A DNA stretch of 64,000 nucleotides, taken from contig DASYAG010000102.1 in the NCBI GenBank assembly GCA_036501485.1, positions 38,269-102,268 of the forward strand, read 5' to 3'. Positions within the stretch are counted from its first letter, which is position 1. Each line of letters begins with the position of its first letter. Source of the stretch: PALSA-607 sp036501485 (lineage in GTDB: Bacteria > Actinomycetota > Actinomycetes > Acidothermales > Acidothermaceae). A program made the position numbers and the translations under genes. A model generated the notes under the pieces. That model searched no databases, was not told the DNA's origin, and saw only the letters and a list, made by a program, of their open reading frames with translations. This document shows, piece after piece, positions 7,610-16,329 of the stretch.

Positions 7610-9172
7610 GTGACAGATCCAGGCACCGATGATCGGCCAGCGCGGCGGCACCCAGTTGATCCGAAGGAACTCGACGTACCGGTCGTCGTTTTGTCACACC
7701 GAGCGCCAATCGCGTTCTACGAGGAGGGCGGCGTTCGTCAAGCCCGCCGAGGCGCAGGCGGGCTCGTCACCGCTTTGGTCGGCCTCGCCGGCCAGCTCAA
7801 TGATGCAGTGTGGGTCTGTGCGGCCAGCACCGACGAAGACGTCGTGGTTGCACGCGAATACAAGGACGCGAGCCTGCACGTGTCAATGACGACGCAGCCC
7901 AAGATCACTCAAACCGACACCGAGGGCAGCCTCCAGATTCGCTTCGTCGAGACCGACCCGTTCGCCCACGAGGACTTCTACGGCGTCATCTCCAATCCCC
8001 TGCTGTGGTTCATCCAGCACGGTCTTTACGAACTCAGCTACTCCCCCAACATCGGTCAGCGCGAGCGTGACGCGTTCGAGGACGGCTACGTCAGCGTCAA
8101 CCAGACGTTCGCCGATGCCGTCGCTCATGAAGTCGAGCAGCGCGGCGGCCGCGCATTGGTGATGCTGCACGACTATCACTTCTACCTGGTCGCCGATCTG
8201 GTCCGGCAACGCTGCCCCGACGTCGTGCTCTCGCATTTCGTGCACATCCCGTGGCCCGGACCTGATGCCTGGCGGGTCTTGCCTCCCGACATGCGCGAGC
8301 GCCTTCTGTACGGCCTGCTCGGCAACGACGTGGTGGCGTTTCACACCGAGCGCTTCGCTCGCAACTTCTTGCTCTGTGCGCAGGAGTTGCTCGGCCTGAC
8401 GATCGATCTCAACAAAATGACGGTGGACGTCGGGCCGCGCACCGTTACCGCGCGGACCTATCCCATCTCGATTGACGTCGCCACGCTCGTCGAAACGGCC
8501 GGGAGCAAGGCGGTGCGAAACCGCCTCGACGACCTCGAACAGTGGCTGGTAACCGACGACGCGAAGCTGATCGTGCGGGTCGACCGCACCGACCCGTCGA
8601 AGAACATCATCCGCGGGTTCCTTGCCTTCGAGAAGCTGCTCGACGATCACCCCGAGCTCGTCGGCAAGGTGCGCTTTCTGGCCTTCTTACAGCCGAGCAG
8701 GCTCGACGTGCCCGAGTACGCGCAGTACGTCGCCGACATCGGCTCGGTCGTCGCCCGGGTTAATGCCAGGTACACGAGGCGGGGCGAGGCGCCGATCGAT
8801 CTGCGGCTGCATGAGGACTTCCCGACGGCGGTCGCCGCGTACACGATCTGCGACGTGGTCATGGTCAACTCGATCGCCGACGGTATGAACCTGGTCGCGA
8901 AGGAGGCGGTCTCGGTCTCGCGCCGCGATGCGGTGCTGGCGCTGTCGGAGAACACCGGCGCCCACGAAGAACTGGGTGCGTTTGCGGTGACGCTGTACCC
9001 GTTCGACATTCAGCAGCAAGCCGATGCCCTGTACGAGGCCTTGATGATGCCAGCCATCCGACGCCGCGAATTGCGCGAAGCAGCCGCCGACATCGTGCGA
9101 GCCAACGACGTCGCGAAATGGCTCGCGTTTCAGCTTGCTGACCTGTCAGAGATCACCGGTCTCTGGTCCTAG
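7610..9172 (+). CDS. otsA: GT20 glycosyltransferase, trehalose-6-phosphate synthase-like
   Basis: A GT-B enzyme of the trehalose-6-phosphate synthase family, expected to join UDP-glucose (or another NDP-glucose) to a sugar phosphate. Family motifs are clear: GAGGLVTAL, HDYHFYLVADL, HIPWPGPDAWRVLPP, QPSRLDVPEYAQY and ADGMNLVAKE. The usual VDRLDYSKG motif reads VDRTDPSKN; the donor-contacting Arg and Lys remain but the middle differs. No OtsB phosphatase domain or gene is adjacent. I therefore consider glucosylglycerol-phosphate synthase or another acceptor possible. A GTG at 7610 (VTDPGTDD) is chosen; the frame also opens at 7580. It is divergent from the DinB-like gene. Confidence 0.8.
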   Translation: MTDPGTDDRPARRHPVDPKELDVPVVVLSHRAPIAFYEEGGVRQARRGAGGLVTALVGLAGQLNDAVWVCAASTDEDVVVAREYKDASLHVSMTTQPKITQTDTEGSLQIRFVETDPFAHEDFYGVISNPLLWFIQHGLYELSYSPNIGQRERDAFEDGYVSVNQTFADAVAHEVEQRGGRALVMLHDYHFYLVADLVRQRCPDVVLSHFVHIPWPGPDAWRVLPPDMRERLLYGLLGNDVVAFHTERFARNFLLCAQELLGLTIDLNKMTVDVGPRTVTARTYPISIDVATLVETAGSKAVRNRLDDLEQWLVTDDAKLIVRVDRTDPSKNIIRGFLAFEKLLDDHPELVGKVRFLAFLQPSRLDVPEYAQYVADIGSVVARVNARYTRRGEAPIDLRLHEDFPTAVAAYTICDVVMVNSIADGMNLVAKEAVSVSRRDAVLALSENTGAHEELGAFAVTLYPFDIQQQADALYEALMMPAIRRRELREAAADIVRANDVAKWLAFQLADLSEITGLWS

Positions 9173-9257
9173 CTTTGGATATGTGCACCGCACGCTAAAT
9201 GTCGAGAGACACGCGCTCGAGAGGCAACCGGCGACGGCTTCCGCGCGTCTATCAATC

Positions 9258-10280
9258 GTGCCGCCCGTTCGCTTCATGCTGCCCGCATTTGTTGCCGCGC
9301 TGACCTTGATCGCGGGCTGCGCTTCTGCCGCACCGACCATCGCGACACAACCGGCGCGAGCCACCCCGCCGTCCGCCCCAGTTCAGTCCGCGTCGTCGCC
9401 TGCTGCCTACGCCTGCAGCACCTCGGACATCTTCGGCCAGCCGGTCGGCGCGCAGGTCAGGCAGCAGGTCACCCTCGGGGAGACCACCGCCGTGCTGACC
9501 GGGACGAGCGCCAGCGACGGGGTTGAGCCGAGCGCCCTCCGCGACGGCGTCCTGACGATCACCCGGACCGGCCACCCCGCTGTCATCCTCCCGGTCACCG
9601 CACCCGCAGGATCGCCCATCGTCGACTTGTTCATCCTCGACACGCAGGTGGAGCGATCGAGCCTCGACGCCGAAGAAGCTGCCGGCTCGTTGTGTCTGGG
9701 CCGGTTCAGTAACGGCGCCGCCCCGGTCGCTCTGCTTGCGCTCACTACCGGCGGCGCGCATTGCTGCATAACGGTCCGCGCCGTTTCGTCGGCCGGCGGC
9801 GCCGCGGTGGATCATGCCTTCGGCAATTACCCACCGTGGTTTCGCCAGACCGCAAGCGGCCCAGTCCTCGTTAGCGCCGACAACGCCTTCGCGTATCAGT
9901 TCGACTCATTCGCCGGCTCCGGGCCGCCGATACAACTCTTCGCCTGGAGCGGGGCCGCATTCACTGACGTCACCCGCCAGCATCTCGACCTGGTATCCGA
10001 CGACGCGCACAACTACCTCACGCTGTTTAACGACCCGACGCAGCCGGAAAAGCTGGGCTTCCTCGCGGGCTACGTCGCCGATGAATGTGTCGTCGGTGAC
10101 GCAGCGAGCGCGTGGGCCTTCGTCGACCAGCAGCGCCAACTCGGACACCTGGTTGACCCCGACGATCCGCCGCCCGCGGCCGGTTACGAGCCTGCGCTCC
10201 GCCAGTTCGTGGTAGCGCACGGTTACTGTCCGGGCGACTCAGGCCAAACCGCCTCGCAGCTGAGTTCCCCGGCCGAGTAG
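9258..10280 (+). CDS. Predicted secreted lipoprotein, unknown function
   Basis: About 340 aa. From GTG 9258 the protein starts MPPVRFMLPAFV and continues into a hydrophobic stretch ending LTLIAGC, a lipobox, so export and lipid anchoring are predicted. The mature part begins with a Ala/Pro/Thr/Ser-rich linker, followed by a domain containing paired cysteines (GGAHCCITV) and other Cys. No catalytic motif was recognised. An upstream in-frame start at 9135 overlaps the preceding glycosyltransferase gene and would bury the signal peptide, so it is rejected. Confidence 0.75.
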   Translation: MPPVRFMLPAFVAALTLIAGCASAAPTIATQPARATPPSAPVQSASSPAAYACSTSDIFGQPVGAQVRQQVTLGETTAVLTGTSASDGVEPSALRDGVLTITRTGHPAVILPVTAPAGSPIVDLFILDTQVERSSLDAEEAAGSLCLGRFSNGAAPVALLALTTGGAHCCITVRAVSSAGGAAVDHAFGNYPPWFRQTASGPVLVSADNAFAYQFDSFAGSGPPIQLFAWSGAAFTDVTRQHLDLVSDDAHNYLTLFNDPTQPEKLGFLAGYVADECVVGDAASAWAFVDQQRQLGHLVDPDDPPPAAGYEPALRQFVVAHGYCPGDSGQTASQLSSPAE

Positions 10281-10337
10281 CGTAATTGTGGAGGCCGCCT
10301 CCGATCGCGAGGCAGACTGCACCCACAGGGAGACCGG

Positions 10338-12167
10338 ATGAGCGGAACGACGTCCACATCGGTGCCCAGCGCGGCACCGGCGGCTCCGGGTGTGGGTGGA
10401 TTCACGCACAAGCAAGTCTTGACCATCCTGGCTGGCCTCATGCTCGGCATGTTCCTTGCCGCCCTCGACCAGAACATCGTCGCGACCGCCATCCGAACGA
10501 TCGGTGACGACCTACACGGCCTCTCGGTACAAGCCTGGGTGACCACCGCGTATCTGATCACGTCAACCGTGTCGACGCCGTTGTACGGAAAGCTGTCCGA
10601 CCTCTACGGCCGCAAGCCGTTCTTCCTGATCGCGATCACGATCTTCATCACCGGCTCCGCCGCGTGTGCGTTCTCGACCTCGATGTACATGCTGGCCGCG
10701 TTCCGTGCCTACCAGGGCCTGGGCGCCGGCGGTCTGTTCTCACTCGCTCTCGCCATCATCGGCGACATCGTGTCGCCACGCGATCGTGCGAAGTATCAGG
10801 GTTACTTCCTTGCGGTGTTCGGCACGGCAAGCGTGCTGGGGCCAGTGCTCGGCGGCTTCTTCGCAGGCTCGAGCTCAATCCTGACGATCACCGGCTGGCG
10901 CTGGGTCTTCCTGGTCAATGTGCCGATCGGCATCGTCGCGCTCTACGTCGTATGGCGGACACTGAATCTGCCCAATACGCACCGGCCGGCGCGTGTCGAC
11001 TGGGTCGGCGTGGTGTCGTTGTTCGTCTGCCTCGTGCCGCTGCTCGTCGTGGCCGAGCAGGGGCAGAAGTGGGGCTGGGGCTCCGGGAAGTCGCTGGGTT
11101 GCTACGCGCTCGGCATCGCCGGGCTCGTGTTGTTCATTCTCGGCGAGAATCGCATGGGCGACGACGCGCTGATCCCGCTGCGGTTCTTCAAGAACCGGGT
11201 TTTCAGCCTCACCTCGATCGTCGGGGTGTTGGTCGGCATGGGCTTGTTCGGCGGCATCTCCGTGCTGCCGCTCTACCTGCAGATCGTGCGTGGTGTCTCG
11301 CCGACCGAGGCCGGCCTGCTCTTGATCCCGCTAACCGCCGGCCTGATGGTCGGGGCGATCATCTCTGGCCAAATGATCTCGCGTACTGGGAAATACAAGA
11401 TCTTCCCCGTCGTCGGCTCACTTCTGTGCGTCATCGCGCTGGTGCTGATGTCGTTCATCGGTGCCGACACGCCGCTGTGGCAGACCGACCTGTACGGCGC
11501 CCTGTTCGGAGTCGGCATCGGCAACATCATGCAGCCGATCACCCTCGCCACCCAGAACGCGATGCCCGCACGAGACATCGGCGTCGCGACATCGTCAGCC
11601 ACGTTCTTCCGTCAGATGGGCGGCACGCTCGGAGTCGCCATCTTCCTGTCGGTACTCTTCAGCACGGCCGGCGGCAACATTGCCCACGCCTACAAGAACG
11701 CTGCGAAATCGCCCTCGTTCCAGGCGCTGACGACTGACCCGAGCATCACCGGTTCGGCCGCGAACAAGCCGCTGCTCTCGATCTTGCAGGGCCAGAAACT
11801 CTCGTCGTCGAGCTTGAACGACACGGCGTTCTTGAAACACGCCGACAAGCACCTCGCGCACCCGTTCTTCGTCGGGTTCTCGAACTCGATGGACGTGATC
11901 TTCTTACTAGCCGCCGCAGTAATGCTGATCGGATTCTTGTTGCTGCTACGTGTCGAAGAGTTGCCGCTGCGCACGATGTCGGGTATCCAGGCTCAACAGG
12001 CTGACGCGAAAGCAGCGAGCGACCGTGACGCGGCGGCCGCGGCGGTGGTCGAAGGTCAAGACGGCGCGGTGTCCCTCGACACATCTTCCGAGGACGCAGC
12101 TTCCGCGAGCGCATTTTCCGAAGACACAGCGCCTGACGACCCCGTGGTCGACGCGACTCCAACCTGA
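10338..12167 (+). CDS. MFS multidrug exporter, DHA2 (14-TM) family
   Basis: Proton-coupled drug/H+ antiporter of the EmrB/QacA type; 609 aa with a predicted 14 membrane helices. Motif D1-like LAALDQNIVATA is in TM1, motif A GKLSDLYGRK follows TM2, and motif C-like GPVLGG is in TM5. RBS AGGGAGA precedes ATG 10338. The last 70 or so residues form an acidic Ser/Ala/Glu-rich cytoplasmic tail. The tail-coding DNA overlaps the 3' end of the convergent MFS gene by 112 bp. Substrate unknown. Confidence 0.92.
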   Translation: MSGTTSTSVPSAAPAAPGVGGFTHKQVLTILAGLMLGMFLAALDQNIVATAIRTIGDDLHGLSVQAWVTTAYLITSTVSTPLYGKLSDLYGRKPFFLIAITIFITGSAACAFSTSMYMLAAFRAYQGLGAGGLFSLALAIIGDIVSPRDRAKYQGYFLAVFGTASVLGPVLGGFFAGSSSILTITGWRWVFLVNVPIGIVALYVVWRTLNLPNTHRPARVDWVGVVSLFVCLVPLLVVAEQGQKWGWGSGKSLGCYALGIAGLVLFILGENRMGDDALIPLRFFKNRVFSLTSIVGVLVGMGLFGGISVLPLYLQIVRGVSPTEAGLLLIPLTAGLMVGAIISGQMISRTGKYKIFPVVGSLLCVIALVLMSFIGADTPLWQTDLYGALFGVGIGNIMQPITLATQNAMPARDIGVATSSATFFRQMGGTLGVAIFLSVLFSTAGGNIAHAYKNAAKSPSFQALTTDPSITGSAANKPLLSILQGQKLSSSSLNDTAFLKHADKHLAHPFFVGFSNSMDVIFLLAAAVMLIGFLLLLRVEELPLRTMSGIQAQQADAKAASDRDAAAAAVVEGQDGAVSLDTSSEDAASASAFSEDTAPDDPVVDATPT

Positions 12168-13591
12168 CCAGTGGCCCGACCACTCGCCGTCCCACTCCTT
12201 AATACGTCGTTGCGGATGAGCAGCCCGGCGAGCACGCCGCCCAGCGCTGTCAGCGTCGCGGCGATCCAGACTGCGTGATGGAACCCGTTCGACAGTGCGG
12301 TCGGTGATTTGTAAGCGGTCGCCGTGATGCCCGACAGCGCCGGCAACACCGCCACCGCGAACAGTGCTGAAGTGCGGGCAACATCGTTGTTCACCGCCGA
12401 CGCGACTCCGACGTCTCTCGAGGGAGCGGCCGCCATGACCGTTGCGGTCAGCGGCGCAACGGTCGTCGCCATGCCCAACCCGAACACCAAGATGCCGGGC
12501 AGCACGGCTGTTACGTAGTTCGCTCCCGGATTCACCCTCGCGAGCAGCGTGACGCCGAGCGCCGCCACGATCGGGCCCACCGTCATCTGCAAGCGCGGTC
12601 CGCGCCGAGCTGCATATCTGCCCATCCGCGACGACAACAACAAGAGCATGGCCGTGACCGGTAGCAGTGACGCGCCGGCGGCGACGGCAGAGAAGCCGGC
12701 ACCTTGCTGCAACTCGACCGGCAGCAAGAAGAAGATGCCGCCGAGCGCGCCATAAACCACGATCGTGACCGCGTTGGCCGCACTGAACTGCTGCGATCGG
12801 AACAACCGCATCGGCAACATCGGGCTGCGCTCGCGAGCTTCGACGACCGCGAAGATGGCCAACAGCACGACACCCGCGGCCGTAGCCCCGACTTGTCGGG
12901 CACCCCAGCCAAATGTCGAGCCTTCTGTGAGCCCGTAGATAACCCCCGCCAACCCGAGCGCTGCCAGCGCCGCGCCGACGACATCAACCTTGCCTTCCGC
13001 CGATTCGTCACGCGTCTCGGGAATGTGTCGCGAGGCGAACACGACGGCGGCTGCGAGCGGCAGGTTGATGAGAAAGACCAACCGCCAACCCCAGGGCGCC
13101 ACCGCAACAAGCAACCCGCCGACGACTGGACCCAGCGCGGAAGAGACGCCGGTCAGGCCCGACCAAGCACCAACAGCCGGCGCCCGATCATCTGGTTCGA
13201 AAACGGCCTGCAGGATCGCGAGCGAACCCGGAGTCAGCATCGCGCCCCCGACGCCCTGGACCGCCCGCATGGCAATCAGAAAGGCACCCGACGGGGCAAC
13301 AGCGCACCCGAGCGACGCGGCGGTGAACCAGACGACGCCGATGACGAAGATCCGGCGGCGGCCGAACCGGTCTCCGAGCGAGCCGCCGAGCAAGAGCAGA
13401 CCCGACAGCGTCAGGGCGTACGCATTGACGGTCCATTGCAGGCTGGTGAGTCCGATGTGCAGGTTCTTGCCGATTCGCGGCAATGCGACATTGACGACAG
13501 TCGCGTCGAGTTGGGCAATCCCGCTGGCCAAGATGGTGGCGAACAGCACCCAGCGACCTGCGCGCGAGCCATAGGTGACGGTCGAAGCCAT
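12056..13591 (-). CDS. MFS exporter, DHA2 (14-TM) family, second copy
   Basis: 511-aa antiporter. TM1 contains ASGIAQLDATVVNVALP, the classic DHA2 motif D1; GDRFGRRRIF is motif A; and GPVVGGLL is motif C. After the last helix there is a tail of roughly 50 residues rich in Ser, Ala, Gly and Glu. That tail is encoded antisense to the tail of the neighbouring exporter (112-bp overlap). The two exporters are not close copies of each other. Start ATG 13591 faces a short divergent intergenic region. Confidence 0.92.
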   Translation of the reverse strand: MASTVTYGSRAGRWVLFATILASGIAQLDATVVNVALPRIGKNLHIGLTSLQWTVNAYALTLSGLLLLGGSLGDRFGRRRIFVIGVVWFTAASLGCAVAPSGAFLIAMRAVQGVGGAMLTPGSLAILQAVFEPDDRAPAVGAWSGLTGVSSALGPVVGGLLVAVAPWGWRLVFLINLPLAAAVVFASRHIPETRDESAEGKVDVVGAALAALGLAGVIYGLTEGSTFGWGARQVGATAAGVVLLAIFAVVEARERSPMLPMRLFRSQQFSAANAVTIVVYGALGGIFFLLPVELQQGAGFSAVAAGASLLPVTAMLLLLSSRMGRYAARRGPRLQMTVGPIVAALGVTLLARVNPGANYVTAVLPGILVFGLGMATTVAPLTATVMAAAPSRDVGVASAVNNDVARTSALFAVAVLPALSGITATAYKSPTALSNGFHHAVWIAATLTALGGVLAGLLIRNDVLRSGTASGRATGQVGVASTTGSSGAVSSENALAEAASSEDVSRDTAPS

Positions 13592-13691
13592 AGTGATCAG
13601 CCTGCCACCTCGGTGCGGTTCGCATCCGCCAGCGCAGGGGTCTAGCGTGACTCATACGGGGATGGACGTTGAACGAACCATTCCGGTGATC

Positions 13692-13706
13692 CTCGCCTAA
13701 GGCGAG
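13692..13706. promoter_or_regulatory. Small hairpin before a hypothetical gene
   Basis: CTCGCC-TAA-GGCGAG forms a perfect 6-bp stem 15 nt upstream of ATG 13722. It may be an operator or a leader hairpin. Confidence 0.35.
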
Positions 13707-13721
13707 ATGAGAGGGACGTCA

Positions 13722-14051
13722 ATGCCTGAGCTCACGCACGTTATGCATGTCCTGGAGAACCGCCGGTCGGGGGTACGCGGCGACGTGTGGAGCGTGCAGG
13801 TTGACGGCGTGAACATCGGCGACGGTTCCGGCGACGGCCCAGATCGAGGCACCGGCGATCCGGCCGACACCGGCACGGTCGCCTCGTGGAAGGAAGCGCA
13901 GGAACTCGCTGCCACGATGAACAGCCGCCTTGAACCACCCTCACCGGGGCTTCGTCGCGAAATGGTCGAAGCGGGCGTGTCCCGTGAGGAGTTCGGCGAA
14001 TCGTCGTCGGCAGCGCTCTTCAGCCACCCGCACGGCGTCCCCGACATTTAA
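13722..14051 (+). CDS. Conserved hypothetical small protein
   Basis: 109 aa from ATG 13722, preceded by GAGAGGGA at proper spacing; an upstream in-frame ATG at 13707 lacks that spacing. The protein starts MPELTHVMHVLENRRSG. It has a Gly/Asp-rich middle (GDGSGDGPDRGTGD) and a charged C-terminal helix. GC at third positions fits coding on this strand rather than the antisense frame. No family recognised. Confidence 0.6.
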   Translation: MPELTHVMHVLENRRSGVRGDVWSVQVDGVNIGDGSGDGPDRGTGDPADTGTVASWKEAQELAATMNSRLEPPSPGLRREMVEAGVSREEFGESSSAALFSHPHGVPDI

Positions 14052-14105
14052 GCCGCGGCTCAGCGCGCCCAGCCGGGGTGTGGGATGCGCGGTCGGATCA
14101 AACGA

Positions 14106-14139
14106 AAGAGCGGCCGCGCCCGGAGGCGCGACCGCTCTT
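14106..14139 (-). terminator. Rho-independent terminator of the cold-shock gene
   Basis: A 15-bp stem (14106-14120 with 14125-14139, one wobble pair) around a 4-nt loop, followed on the minus strand by a T-rich stretch (CTCTTTCGTTT). It lies just after the csp stop. Confidence 0.85.
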
Positions 14140-14152
14140 CGTGTTCCAAGAC

Positions 14153-14356
14153 TTAGACCGGGCGAACCTGCTCAGCCTGGGGGCCCTTCGGGCCCTGCGT
14201 GACCTCAAACTCGACACGCTGGTTCTCGTCGAGGCTGCGGTAGCCGTTCGTCTGGATCTGCGAGTGGTGAACGAACACGTCGGCGTCGCCGCCATCAGGA
14301 CTGATGAAACCGAAGCCCTTTTCCGCGTTGAACCACTTCACGGTGCCTTGCGCCAT
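14153..14356 (-). CDS. cspA: Cold-shock protein, CspA family
   Basis: 67-aa OB-fold single-strand RNA/DNA-binding chaperone. RNP1 (KGFGFIS) and RNP2 (VFVHHSQI) motifs are intact, as is the N-terminal GTVKWFNAEKG. Length is exactly that of the family. It ends in a strong terminator and starts about 125 nt downstream of the terminator of a 60-aa gene, so it is monocistronic. The leader is long enough to hold the thermosensitive structures known for csp genes, though I could not define any. Confidence 0.97.
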   Translation of the reverse strand: MAQGTVKWFNAEKGFGFISPDGGDADVFVHHSQIQTNGYRSLDENQRVEFEVTQGPKGPQAEQVRPV

Positions 14357-14480
14357 CTGGGGTACTCCTCATTAGGTGTGCTACGAGACGCCACGTCAGC
14401 GGCTCGGGCTGCCACGTCGGATTCGTCGGGGTAAACGGGGCGCGACCCACGCAAACGCGAGGTGCGACCAACTCAACTCA

Positions 14481-14516
14481 AACAAAAGACGCCCGCTGCG
14501 AGAATCCGCGGGCGTC
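14481..14516 (-). terminator. Rho-independent terminator downstream of the 60-aa gene
   Basis: GCGGGCGTC/GACGCCCGC 9-bp stem (14488-14496 with 14508-14516), followed on the minus strand by TTTTGTTTGAG. It separates the 14604-14786 gene from csp. Confidence 0.75.
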
Positions 14517-14603
14517 ATGAACGTTCGAGGAGTACTGCAACTGCAACCTACTGGCGACCCTACCACGGGCATCGCATCTCCGGTTAGGCCAGGTCAGGCC
14601 CGG

Positions 14604-14786
14604 TTAGACCAGTCGGCTGACCCGGCGGATGAGTTGACTGCCCTGGTCAAGGCGATCGGCGAACTGATTGGGCCCCCGACGCTCCCGCAGCTGTTGGGCC
14701 GCCACCGACATCAGTTTGCCGGCGACCGGCACCGCAATCGCAATGACGAGGTCACGACGAAGGTTGAAAAGGCTTCTGATTCTCAC
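14604..14786 (-). CDS. Small basic protein (60 aa), unknown
   Basis: GTG 14786 is preceded by GGAGG at good spacing, and a terminator follows the stop, so this is a convincing stand-alone gene. The protein begins MRIRSLFNLRRDLVIAIAVP: a basic amphipathic start, a hydrophobic stretch, then a charged helix rich in Arg and Gln. It could be a membrane-associated small protein. A longer in-frame opening up to 15245 overlaps the divergent desaturase and lacks a ribosome site. Confidence 0.6.
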   Translation of the reverse strand: MRIRSLFNLRRDLVIAIAVPVAGKLMSVAAQQLRERRGPNQFADRLDQGSQLIRRVSRLV

Positions 14787-14987
14787 GGTGACCTCCTGCC
14801 CACGGGCTGCCATTCTATTCGGGCGAGGGCGAGCATCTTGGCTCTTCCTATTCACGCCTAGCGGCTCTGCCCCAAGCGCCCCGCGCCGTGAGACACTTCG
14901 AGCGCGGAGCAGTGGCTCCTCGACCACCCCCCGCCATCCAGACCCCGTGGCGAAGACGTCGGCGTACGCGCCTGGAATGGATTCGCG

Positions 14988-16004
14988 GTGACTTCTCAGT
15001 CCGTTGACGTCCCCATCCGGCAAGGCAGCGAGTACGCGATGCTGTCGAGGATCGTGAAGGACGCAGGACTGCTCGAGCGCCGCAAGCTGTACTACTGGCT
15101 GCGGATCGCGCTCAACATCGTGATGGTCGCCTCCGCCGGATTCGCGCTTTACCTGGCGAACCACACCTGGTGGGTGCTGCTCGTCGCGGTGTACTTCGCG
15201 ATCGTCTCGACTCAGCTCGCGTTCACCGGCCATGAGGCCGGCCACCGACAGATGTTCCGCAGCCGCCAGGCAAACGAGCTGGCCGGCTACTTACACGGCA
15301 ACCTGATGATCGGCTTGAGCTACGACTGGTGGGTCGACAAGCACAACCGGCACCACCGCAATCCCAACCAGGCCGAACTCGATCCCGACGTCGGCACGGG
15401 TGTCTTCGCGTTCAGCCGCGAAGAGGCCGCAAAGCGCGGTCGCATCGGTCGGTTCGCTGCCCGCTGGCAGTCGTTGTACTTCTTCCCGATCCTCACCCTC
15501 GAAGCTCTGAACCTCAAGATTGCAAGCATTCAAGCGGTGGCGAAGACCGGTGCGCGCAATCGCGGGGTCGAAGCGACGCTGCTCTTTATTCATGTCGCCG
15601 GCTACATCACGTTGCTGCTCTTCGCGATGTCGCCGCTTCAAGCGCTCGCCTTCCTCGGCGTGCACCAGGCCCTGTTCGGTGTCTACCTCGGCTGCTCGTT
15701 CGCGCCGAACCACAAGGGTATGAAGATGCTGACGAAGGACGAGGAAATGGACTTCCTGCGCCGGCAAGTCCTAACCTCGCGCAATGTCACGGGTGGCGTG
15801 CCGGTCGGCATGTTGCTCGGCGGCCTGAACTGGCAGATCGAGCACCACCTGTTCCCCTCGATGCCGCGGCCGAACTTGCGCCGGGCGGTGCCGATCGTGC
15901 GGGAGTTCTGCGAAGCCCACGGCCTGCCATACGCCGAGGCGTCGCTGTACCGCTCGTATCAGCTCGCCATGGGCCACCTGCACGACGTCGGCGCCAGCGC
16001 GTAA
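14988..16004 (+). CDS. Membrane fatty-acid desaturase
   Basis: Di-iron acyl desaturase of 338 aa in the FADS-like superfamily. All three histidine boxes are present: HEAGH (82-86), HNRHH (119-123) and QIEHH (283-287). The Q in the third box is the form found in front-end (delta-6-like) desaturases, but no cytochrome b5 domain is fused. Two pairs of hydrophobic helices flank the boxes. GTG 14988 has a weak ribosome site. Probably adjusts membrane fluidity; the nearby cold-shock gene is suggestive but not evidence. Confidence 0.9.
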   Translation: MTSQSVDVPIRQGSEYAMLSRIVKDAGLLERRKLYYWLRIALNIVMVASAGFALYLANHTWWVLLVAVYFAIVSTQLAFTGHEAGHRQMFRSRQANELAGYLHGNLMIGLSYDWWVDKHNRHHRNPNQAELDPDVGTGVFAFSREEAAKRGRIGRFAARWQSLYFFPILTLEALNLKIASIQAVAKTGARNRGVEATLLFIHVAGYITLLLFAMSPLQALAFLGVHQALFGVYLGCSFAPNHKGMKMLTKDEEMDFLRRQVLTSRNVTGGVPVGMLLGGLNWQIEHHLFPSMPRPNLRRAVPIVREFCEAHGLPYAEASLYRSYQLAMGHLHDVGASA

Positions 16005-16068
16005 AGCCTCGGTCGGACGCGCCTTTGATCGGACGACGGGGGCTGGCCTCTCGTCGTAGGCTGGCTGC

Positions 16069-16308
16069 ATGTGCCGAAGCATCAAGACCCTGCGCCCGCC
16101 GTACACCGACGAGGCCACTCCAGAAGACGTCACAGCCGCTGCGCTGCAGTACGTGCGAAAGATCGCCGGCATGCGCAAGCCCTCGGCGGCTAACCAGGAA
16201 GCCTTCGACGAAGCCGTTGCCGACATCGCCGCAGCGACCGAGCACCTGCTGGGCCACCTGCAACTGCGGCCTGCACCGCGACGCGAGCCGGCGTCGTCCG
16301 TCAGTTAG
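16069..16308 (+). CDS. DUF2277 family protein
   Basis: 79 aa beginning MCRSIKTLRPPYTDEAT with the typical AALQYVRKIAGMRKPS core of DUF2277. This is a small conserved bacterial family of unknown function. It follows the desaturase by 64 nt on the same strand. Confidence 0.85.
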   Translation: MCRSIKTLRPPYTDEATPEDVTAAALQYVRKIAGMRKPSAANQEAFDEAVADIAAATEHLLGHLQLRPAPRREPASSVS

Positions 16309-16329
16309 GCGTCACTATCCCCAGACGGC

